From Actinomycetota bacterium (GTDB lineage: Bacteria; Actinomycetota; Nitriliruptoria; Nitriliruptorales; JAHWKO01), in assembly GCA_019347675.1 (NCBI GenBank), contig JAHWKW010000012.1, positions 85,500 to 136,368 of the forward strand: DNA of 50,869 nt, in the 5' to 3' direction. The position numbers and the translations under genes were made by a program. Positions within the stretch are counted from its first letter, which is position 1, and every line of letters begins with the position of its first letter. The notes under the pieces were generated by a model that made no database searches, had not been told where the DNA came from, and saw nothing but the letters and a program-made list of their open reading frames with translations. Shown here in pieces: positions 44,845 through 50,869 of this stretch.

Positions 44845-45080
44845 TCGGCCGGTACGAGATCCGTCGTCCGCAGCTCGTCGATCAGGTCGGCCACCTGCGG
44901 GGAGGACACGAAGCGGCGGTACGCCGCGATGGTGATCACCCCGGTCGCGGGGACGGGCACCCCCGCGGCGATCAGCCGGTCGAGCGCAGCCGCCTTGCCA
45001 CCCACCACGGTCGCGTCCGCGCCGTGGCCTGTCAGCTGGAGGCTGACGGCAGCCCCAGCCTCATCGGCGTCGGGGTCCTC
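44505..45080 (-). pseudogene. PEP-synthase / rifampin-phosphotransferase-like remnant
   Basis: Minus-strand codons around 45050-44890 read 'ATVVGGKAAALDRLIAAGVPVP' (last residues left off), the N-terminal ATP-grasp start of PEP synthase-like proteins, then 'TGVITIAAYRRFV'. A stop near 44850 and a large deletion follow. Another frame (44841-44505) continues with 'DELFLAAPLDADDRTTIL', 'GRFRGRAALNLDLLKSAAA' and 'RQYFGELLSETPQETGGVL', which belongs to the helical middle of this family. The swivelling His domain is missing and the sequence breaks off at the junction with the PAP2 gene. Confidence 0.75.
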
Positions 45081-45099
45081 GCTCTCCTGGTGCGCCGCC

Positions 45100-45448
45100 C
45101 CGCGGCGCCCCGCGCGGCGCGGTTGCCGGGCACGGCGGAAGATGGCGGTGTGGCCCTCGGCCGGATCGATGCGGCGCCGGTAAGAGGCGATCGCCCGGTC
45201 CGCCGCGATCTCGGGGCGCTGGCCGGTGCGGTCGGCGTGGTCCTGCAGCCAGACGGCGAGGTCCGCGCGCAGCGTGGTCGGCCGGCGGTGCCCCAGGCTG
45301 CGGCCAGCCCGACCAGCACCAGCAGGTCCGCCAGGGCGAACACCACCGCGAGGTCGGCCAGACCGCCGACGATCGCATCGATGAGCCCGACCGTCACCAC
45401 CAGGGCCGTGACACCCAGCAGGAACGTGTCGGTCACAAGCCGCTGCAT
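45100..45448 (-). pseudogene. small membrane protein, probably frameshifted
   Basis: The ATG at 45448 has GGCGAGG upstream and opens two hydrophobic helices ('FLLGVTALVVTVGLIDAIVG' and 'LAVVFALADLLVLVGLAAAWG'). After that the frame loses coding character, while the next frame gives a soluble helical tail ('TLRADLAVWLQDHADRTGQR', 'PEIAADRAIASYRRRIDPAEG'). A single-base shift near 45290 would join them. The joined frame then runs into the PEP-synthase remnant. It may be a real small gene broken by a frameshift or sequencing error. Confidence 0.5.
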
Positions 45449-45509
45449 GCGCACCTCGCCAGTCTCAGACGCCAACGGCGCCGGTGACACTTGCCTTTCC
45501 AGTGCTGGC

Positions 45510-46256
45510 TCAACAGCGCCCCCCCGTCACTCCCTCCTGCCCGGCCAACGCGATGAGCCGGCGCGGGTCGATGACCTCGACGCCGCCATACCCGGTCGCG
45601 ATCACGCCCTCGCCGACGAATTCGTGGAGCACGCGGTTGACGCTCTGACGTGTCGCACCCAACAGCGCAGCCATCTCCGCCTGAGTCAGATCGACATGTC
45701 TCCGCTCGTCGCCCGCCAGTTCGTCGGCGAGGAGCGCCAGGACGCGGTCGCGTAGGTCGCCGATCGTCAGGGCCACGATGCGGCGGTTGGCGTGCTCAAG
45801 CCGACGCACGGTGCTGGTCAGCCACCGCAGGGCAATCGCCGGGTGGGTGCCCAGCAGGTCGAGTAGGGCGCCATGCTCTATAACCAGCACGGTGGCGTCG
45901 CGACGCGCCACCGCTGTGTAGGGGGCCGGCATCTCGCACAGCAGGGGGATGTCCCCGATCACGCCGCCGGGGCGGTGAATGGCGACCAGGTGGCGGCTGC
46001 CGTGCCGCGGTAGGAACAGCTCGATCTCGCCGTGCTCGACGACGTAGGCCGCGTCGGCGACCTCACCTGCCGTCAGGAGCTTCTCGCCCGCACGCAACCC
46101 GACACGCTGCAGCGTGGTCGTAAGAGCCGCGACGTCCGAGACCGTGAACGGGGCCAGCTCCGGGCGACCGAATCGACGTGCCAACCAAGCCACATGCGTG
46201 GCCATGCCCTCCCGGCCGGTGGGCAACAGTCGGGAGATGGCTCCGCGGACGTCCAC
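45510..46256 (-). CDS. Crp/Fnr-family transcriptional regulator
   Basis: A 248-residue regulator. I list the GTG at 46256; a later ATG (residue 18) is a possible start. The cyclic-nucleotide-binding beta-barrel spans about residues 38-155 ('LRAGEKLLTAGEVADAAYVV', 'GDIPLLCEMPAPYTAVARRD'). The winged helix at 190-235 is 'LTQAEMAALLGATRQSVNRV' with recognition helix following the 'ATRQSVNRVL' pattern. No iron-sulphur cysteines like Fnr are present, so it is nearer to Crp. Its targets are unknown; no matching TGTGA-N6-TCACA site was seen nearby. Confidence 0.88.
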   Translation of the reverse strand: MDVRGAISRLLPTGREGMATHVAWLARRFGRPELAPFTVSDVAALTTTLQRVGLRAGEKLLTAGEVADAAYVVEHGEIELFLPRHGSRHLVAIHRPGGVIGDIPLLCEMPAPYTAVARRDATVLVIEHGALLDLLGTHPAIALRWLTSTVRRLEHANRRIVALTIGDLRDRVLALLADELAGDERRHVDLTQAEMAALLGATRQSVNRVLHEFVGEGVIATGYGGVEVIDPRRLIALAGQEGVTGGRC

Positions 46257-47250
46257 AGCGTGGCCCCTTCTGTCGCCGACCGATATTCAGGGAACCCGGC
46301 GGGCATGACACCTGTTCCTTTTCCTTCGGTGCGGGTGATCTGGGAACGAGCCACGCGGGGTTCCCGCGCCCGCGTGCCATTGGAGTTGGGCGGTACGGGA
46401 GTTTGGACTAGCCCTGGACCAGACCTGGACTGGACGCTGGCGAGCTCTGTTGCCACGGTGAGATCGACCCGCCGGACTGGCCGACAGCGTCGTGATGACC
46501 GCGATGTGAAGACAGGTGCTCACATGGGCATGGCGCGCACGCGCCAGACGTTCCGGATTTCGACGGCGCGATAATCGCCGACCGAAACCTCTCACCCGTG
46601 GACTCGCCCAACCCGCGCACATGATCCCCCCAACCACTTCGCGCACCGTCCGCCGTCATGGCGTTGAGGACGCGCGCGAGGCCCCCCGTGTGGCGTGGTC
46701 TCGGCTGCGACCAGCGTTGCAACTTTACGGGCATGCCTGCTTCGCGACAGCCACCGTGGATCTGGTCGGGACGTCATGATCCAGAGCGGAACACGAGAGG
46801 CAGCGCGTCGGGTGAGCCACCATCCGAGCCGTCGGGGCGCCAGTTCGTCGCAGCGTGCTGCCGCGCCGATGGCTGGAGTCTCAATCGTGCCACGGTCGTG
46901 GAAACATGATCTCGCGTCAGGTGTTCCCCGTTGGAGCCACCCCAGGAACGTCCGTGACCGAGCCGACGGAACTTGGCATTGACGGCCGGCGGACAGGAGT
47001 TCTCGACGGCCACTGTAGAAGGCAGAGGGTCGTACGGCACCGCGCCGAGTTGCCGTGCCGCGGTGGCCATGGGTGAGTCGGCGCCACACCAGGTGCTGCG
47101 GTGGATCGTCCGGCTTCTCGGGGCCTTCTACGTCGAGGTAATCGACAACACCGATCTGGCGGTGTTCCAGCCTTGCCAGTCTGTGAGGCTCACGGCTCGC
47201 CAGCGACCGCAAACCAGGGCGACCACCTCGAGGGTCCGGAGGTCGCCCCC
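46257..47250. other. 1-kb region without a confident gene
   Basis: Long relative to other gaps. Many short open frames on both strands, none with family resemblance. A plus-strand stretch near 47070-47170 (starting ATG-Gly-Glu-Ser-Ala-Pro-His) reads like a short amphipathic/hydrophobic peptide but has no clear ribosome site. The base composition is slightly less GC-rich than the flanks, which suggests old mobile DNA. Confidence 0.35.
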
Positions 47251-48633
47251 GTGAGGCTCCCTGCAGCGCTGCGGCGCCTAGCCGAGATCGAGCGGGGAAC
47301 GCGCCCGACCGACCCCGAAGTCACGGCCGCTCTCGCTGCGCGCTGGGAGCAACTCCCTGCCGCGGTGCGCTCACCGTCGCAGATGCTGGGCCGCAAGTTC
47401 ACCGGGTGCGAGGCCACCCACGGGGTCTTCCCTGCGTGCAACTTCGGCTGCCGGCCGTGCTACCTGCCCTCGAACTCCAACCGCGTACCACTCGACCCTG
47501 ACCACGCGCTGGCTGAGATCGAGCGACAGATGTCCTACCTGCGCCAGAAACGCGGGCCGGGGCAGTACGCACAGCTCATCGGCGGCGAGGTTTCCCTGCT
47601 GCCGCCCGACGTGCACGCCGAGGCGCTGCAGGTGATGCGCCGCCACGGGCGCTTCCCGATGAGCTTCTCACACGGCGACTTCGACTACGACTACCTCGAG
47701 CGACTGGCCGTTGGCCGCGACGGCACCCGGCGCTTCCACATCCTGTCGTTCGCCGTGCACATCGACACGACGATGTACGGTCGCCGCGCCGCTCCCCGCC
47801 CCTCGGATGAAGGCCAGCTGCACCCGGAACGTCGCCGGGTCAAGGACATGTTCGAGCGCCTGCAACGCGAGCACGGGGTCCGCCACCACCTGGCGCACAC
47901 CATGACGGTCACACCCGCCAACGTCGACGAGGTCGCCGACGTTGTCCGCGTATGTCGCGACCTTGGATATCGGATGTGCTCGTTCCAGCCCGCCGCCGAG
48001 GTCGGCGACCGGCGCCGATGGGACGGCTCCTACGCGGCGCTCACCGACGACCGCGTCTGGGCCGAGATCGAGCGCGGCGTCGGTCGGCACCTACCTCACC
48101 GTGTCCTGGAGGTCGGCGACCCGCGCTGCAACCGTGTGACCTGGGGCCTGTGGTCAGCTGGCCACTACGTGCCGGTGGCCGAGGACGACCACCCCGGCGA
48201 CCTCGCGGCCCGGGACGCGTTCTTCCGTGTGCTGCCGGGCAACCTGCTGTTCGCGTCACGGCCACGGACGGTTGCGCGAGTGGCCCGTGCCATGTTCGCC
48301 CACCCCCGCGACATCCCGGTCGCACTGCGGTGGGGCGCCAGGCTCGCACGCCGACTCGGCGCACGTGGCCTCGTGTCCGGCGTTCAGCCCGCGACCTACG
48401 TCATGCACAGCTTCATGGACGCAGACGACGTCCAGGCAGCCTGGCACCTGCTCCAACGTGACCAGGTGGCCGGCGATCCGCGGATCCGTGCGACACAGGA
48501 GCGCCTGTCCGCGTGCGCCTACGGCATGGCGCATCCCGACCGCGACGAGGTGGTCCCGGCCTGTGTGCAGCACAGCGTGCTCGACGAGGTCGAGAACGCG
48601 CACCTGTTGCGACGGTTGCCGCTGCTGACCTGA
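47251..48633 (+). CDS. radical SAM protein, function unknown
   Basis: A 460-residue protein with GTG start at 47251. The [4Fe-4S] motif is Cys63-Asn-Phe-Gly-Cys67-Arg-Pro-Cys70, followed by Tyr-Leu-Pro. 'LIGGEVSLLPPDVHAEAL' (about residue 110) resembles the GGE SAM-ribose segment. A domain of about 200 residues follows the TIM-barrel part and has further Cys (positions such as 'GDPRCN', 'ACAYGM'-like and 'PACVQHS'), possibly an auxiliary cluster. It is not of the B12-binding or SPASM types as far as I can see. No neighbouring substrate gene helps; it stands between a 1-kb empty region and an IS remnant. Confidence 0.88.
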   Translation: MRLPAALRRLAEIERGTRPTDPEVTAALAARWEQLPAAVRSPSQMLGRKFTGCEATHGVFPACNFGCRPCYLPSNSNRVPLDPDHALAEIERQMSYLRQKRGPGQYAQLIGGEVSLLPPDVHAEALQVMRRHGRFPMSFSHGDFDYDYLERLAVGRDGTRRFHILSFAVHIDTTMYGRRAAPRPSDEGQLHPERRRVKDMFERLQREHGVRHHLAHTMTVTPANVDEVADVVRVCRDLGYRMCSFQPAAEVGDRRRWDGSYAALTDDRVWAEIERGVGRHLPHRVLEVGDPRCNRVTWGLWSAGHYVPVAEDDHPGDLAARDAFFRVLPGNLLFASRPRTVARVARAMFAHPRDIPVALRWGARLARRLGARGLVSGVQPATYVMHSFMDADDVQAAWHLLQRDQVAGDPRIRATQERLSACAYGMAHPDRDEVVPACVQHSVLDEVENAHLLRRLPLLT

Positions 48634-48854
48634 CGCGCCCGAACCGGGGTTCGGCTGTATCCGCTGAGCCCGCCGAGGTGTCGGCGTGCCCCTGCGATGT
48701 CCTTCTGCTGGTCGGCCGCGATCCCGAGATCGTGGGCCTTCGCGCACTGCGCCAGGTCGGGCGATAGACGGACGCGGTGGTGTGGTCGCTCGGCGCGCTG
48801 GTGTCGTGGGGCGTGGGAAGCATCCTGGCAGCACAGCAGCTTGGCGAAGATCAG
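48634..48854. other. boundary between radical SAM gene and IS remnant
   Basis: No gene seen. The IS1380 homology fades out here, so this may be the lost C-terminal end of the transposase. Confidence 0.3.
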
Positions 48855-49530
48855 TAGGTCGTGGGCGATCCAGAACGAGCTGGACCACAGGGGCGTTGCG
48901 AGCGAAGGTCTCCAGCGGGAGCTTTGTCAGGCCGACGTCTTTGGTGGCGTCGGTGACCGGATAGGACACCGAGAAGGCCAGATTCGTATGGTTAGCGAGG
49001 TGGTCCATGAACCTGTGGGTGGCCAGCGCCTGATCGCCGGGCACCACCAGACTCACTCCGTCGGGCAAGACGGGAAGCCGGGCGAGGGCCGCGTCGAGCA
49101 CCCCGAGGTTGTCGCGTGCGACGTGCGCCGGAACTCGCCCCGGGTGGAGCATCGCGGCCAAGGCCTCACCGGGGCCGTCGCCGCAGTCGAGGTAGCCCAG
49201 GATCGGGTGGAACCCGAAGCTGCCTTTGAACGTCGGGGCGGCCCCGTCTTTGTCGTCGGAGCCGGCGGGTGACGACCGTCGCATCCACATCGACCAGCAG
49301 CGGCTCGTTCGGATGGTCCACATCGGGTCGGCGGCCTGCTGAACGACCGGCGGTGCGCCGCCCGCCTGCCACACAGGTTCGCGCATCGCGCGCCGCGCCT
49401 GGGCGATCGCTGCCATCGCGACGGGATCGTCGGCGACGCAGCCATCGTCCGTCAAGTCGTGGCCGGCGACGCCACCTCACCAAACAGCGCGTCCTGGCCG
49501 TCCAGCACCCGCCGGTGCATTACTGCGGTC
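48855..49530 (-). pseudogene. IS1380-family transposase remnant
   Basis: The minus strand carries 'ALFGEVASPAT' (frame 1, about 49515), then 'DDGCVADDPVAMAAIAQARR' after a frameshift, then in further frames 'VDVDATVVT' and 'TFKGSFGFHPILGYLDCGDG', 'GEALAAMLHPGRVPAHVARDN' (part) and 'LPVLPDGVSLVVPGDQALA'-like segments (shortened). These follow the order of IS1380 DDE transposases. At least two frameshifts are present and the last third is missing. The long open frame that continues to 48256 is antisense to the radical SAM gene and is not part of it. Confidence 0.82.
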
Positions 49531-49547
49531 GTCGTACGATGGTCGCC

Positions 49548-49584
49548 CGGGACCGCCGGTCACGCGGCGTGACCGGCGGTCCCG
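49548..49584. repeat. perfect 18-bp inverted repeat
   Basis: Two arms of 18 bases (49548-49565 and 49567-49584; arm begins CGGGACCGCC and ends TCACGC) with a single central base form a perfect palindrome. It lies just beyond the IS1380 remnant. It can form a very stable cruciform or RNA hairpin. It may be a terminator, a repetitive extragenic palindrome or a recombination site; no second copy was noticed in the window. Confidence 0.8.
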
Positions 49585-49814
49585 CCCCCGCAGCAAGACG
49601 CCTCGACGGTCATGGCTATGACGGAGCCCGAAGGGAACCCATCTTCCTCTCCGCGTCCGCATCCCTGTCCGAAGCCGTCTTGACCCCGCGCGTCTCCGAC
49701 CGAGGTCGGACGATAGAACAGACTGCGGTATCGCGGTAGATGTAGGGCGCACCTAGTAGCTCCGCTCGACCTCTGCGTCCGCCTACCCGCAGACCCCCCG
49801 AGGACCAACTCAAC
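49585..49814. other. region without a gene
   Basis: About 230 bases with only short frames. Nothing supported. Confidence 0.3.
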
Positions 49815-50305
49815 GTGGACGGTTCGGTCCGCAGCTTCCGCCCGTTCGTGCCGGCCACGGCCGGCGAGACGGCGGCGGCCGTGATGGTGCTGCATGACGC
49901 CGGCGGGACCCCCGTGGTGTCGATCCCCGACGGGTCTACCTCGTGGGGGTCTCTAACGGTGCGGTGATGGCCTACCGCTCTGCCTGTGAGCGTCCGGCGC
50001 GCATCGCCGGGGTCGGATCGGTCGCCGGCACCATGGTGACGGACCCGTGCCAGCCAGCCCGTGTCGGTGATCGAGATCCGTGGGGCAGCCGACCCCGTCG
50101 TGCCCGTTGACAGCGGGAACGGCCGGCCTTCACTCAGGCAAGCCGGCCGGTGCTGAGCGCGCGCGCAGGACTGGGCCGACCTCGGCGGCTGCCCGGCGTC
50201 CACCACCGACACCGACGGCCCGATCACCACGACGCCGTGGCAACGCTGCCGAGAGAACACGTCTTGTTCGTCTGGTCGCTACTCCGGGGAGCTCGATGCG
50301 TGGTG
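49815..50305 (+). pseudogene. LpqC-like esterase / PHB-depolymerase-family remnant
   Basis: Plus-strand frames read 'RSFRPFVPATAGETAAAVMV' then 'LHDAGGTP', the start of an extracellular esterase (LpqC/poly-hydroxybutyrate depolymerase family). Other frames follow with 'YLVGVSNGAVMAYRSACERP' containing the G-x-S-N-G nucleophile motif, 'VIEIRGAADPVVPVD' with the catalytic Asp region and 'DWADLGGCPAS'. Stops and frameshifts separate them, the signal peptide is missing, and the catalytic His region is lost where the sequence switches to the anti-sigma copy near 50305. Confidence 0.78.
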
Positions 50306-50309
50306 CGTT

Positions 50310-50440
50310 GCGGCATGGCCGCGTCCTCCTACCGGGGCCTGAAGGCGCGTATCGCCAGGTTGAGCGAACCGGTCAATGTCGACGCGGTCGAGCGGTTGCG
50401 CGCGTTCGTGGACGAGCTCACCGCCCACGAAGCCGACTGA
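50310..50440 (+). pseudogene. truncated copy of the RsrA-like anti-sigma gene
   Basis: From 'CGTTG(C)GGCATGGCCGCG' on, the sequence matches 33080-33214 almost base for base, covering the last 43 or so residues (Arg-Cys-Gly-Met-Ala-Ala-Ser-Ser ... stop). The zinc ligands Cys14, His40 and Cys44 are missing because the 5' half was replaced by the esterase remnant. It cannot act as a ZAS anti-sigma factor. Confidence 0.9.
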
Positions 50441-50489
50441 TCATCGTCGCTAACGCCTGCTGCCGGCACCCGGCGACGAAGGAGTGCCC

Positions 50490-50869
50490 GTGACCCACGA
50501 CGAGGAGTCGTTCGAGGACTTCCGGCGGTCCTTCCACATCAACGCCGTGTTTCCGATCGACGTGGTCGGGGACCTGGCCGCCGACGGCGTCGTCGGTGGT
50601 GTCGCCGCCACCCACGACGGGTTCGTCGGTGCCGCGTCCCGGCTGCAGCTGCGTAACGAGGTCGCACCCCGGTGGGCGGATGAGCTGCGCGCCGACGAGG
50701 TCGACGTCTGCCTGCTCGTCGCCACCTGACCGGTGTGCCACATGTCGGTCGGGCACGTCGCACGGGCCTTGGAGGAGGCGGGCATCCCGACCGTCGCGGT
50801 GTTCATCCGTGCGTTCCGCGATGTCGCGGAGGCGATGACGCTCCCCCGCGTGCTCGTCGCACCACACCT
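50490..50869 (+). pseudogene. second copy of the UGA-containing selenoprotein gene, internally deleted, cut by the window edge
   Basis: Same start (GTG after AAGGAG) and same first 15 codons as the gene at 33268. An in-frame gap of 145 codons (435 bases) then joins Phe15 to a His and 'INAVFPIDVV'. The TGA is kept (50727-50729, residue 80) together with Pro-Val-Cys-His. In the hairpin behind it, G changes to A (CACATG for CACGTG), which costs one base pair and makes Val to Met. The remainder runs off the window. The deletion removes almost half of the protein, so I call it a probable pseudogene, but the frame is intact and it might still be made. Confidence 0.8.

Larger units (their letters stand above)
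50310..50869 (+). repeat. direct repeat of the anti-sigma/selenoprotein segment
   Basis: Matches 33080-34083 in the same orientation apart from the 435-base deletion, a short indel in the intergenic part, and scattered substitutions. It continues past the window edge. Confidence 0.92.

Noticed and set aside
48256-48850. Extension of the IS1380 frame through the radical SAM 3' end
   Set aside because: The homology stops near 48855; beyond that the frame is the antisense of the radical SAM gene.

Overview
The window is very GC-rich chromosomal DNA of an actinobacterium. The reasons are frequent GTG starts, several start codons that sit 6-7 bases after a -10 hexamer (leaderless genes), a Rv2578c-type radical SAM protein, a stand-alone ATP-dependent DNA ligase next to a LigD-type polymerase domain, a SigR/RsrA-type sigma/anti-sigma pair and a Tal-Pgi fusion. 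A deep branch such as Nitriliruptoria or a relative is possible, but this is inference. No rRNA, tRNA or CRISPR array was seen.

Layout. 0.2-4.3 kb: surface-sugar genes (a glycosyltransferase-like protein, gmd and fcl) with an integrase remnant between them. 4.4-5.5 kb: a decayed ISL3 transposase, followed by a possible 27-codon membrane microprotein. 6.0-8.7 kb: a zinc/manganese ABC importer behind a perfect inverted-repeat operator. 8.7-10.9 kb: a radical SAM protein interrupted by an intein exactly before the third cluster cysteine, with an SOS-box-like palindrome at its promoter. 10.9-17.4 kb: a long minus-strand run (hemerythrin-like protein, membrane spermidine-synthase-like protein, small membrane protein, OpuC-type betaine/choline ABC importer). 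17.6-22.1 kb: glgX, DNA ligase, primase-polymerase and a His-rich protein. 22.1-29.2 kb: SpoIID-like protein, CooC-like ATPase, response regulator with a zinc ribbon, glutathionyl-hydroquinone-reductase-like protein, topoisomerase IB, methyltransferase and Uma2 protein. 30.0-31.7 kb: a CPA2 antiporter.

32.0-34.2 kb is the most interesting part. It holds a thioredoxin with a WCHPC site, a SigR-like ECF sigma factor, an RsrA-like zinc anti-sigma factor, and a selenoprotein-B (GrdB/PrdB)-type protein whose reading frame passes through an in-frame TGA. The TGA sits where relatives have a Cys or Sec in a U-P-V-C motif. It is followed by a hairpin with GGUC in its loop, placed almost exactly as in the E. 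coli fdhF SECIS. Together these look like a thiol/selenol redox-stress module. A second, partly deleted copy of the anti-sigma/selenoprotein segment lies at the right edge and also keeps the TGA.

34.2-50.9 kb mixes intact genes with decay. Intact genes are three membrane proteins, the pentose-phosphate operon (tal-pgi fusion, gnd, zwf), a PAP2 phosphatase, a Crp/Fnr regulator and a second radical SAM protein. Remnants are GH15 glucoamylase/trehalase, glucokinase, PEP-synthase-like protein, IS1380 transposase and an LpqC-like esterase. A direct repeat of about 390 bp carrying the PAP2 5' half flanks the pentose-phosphate segment.
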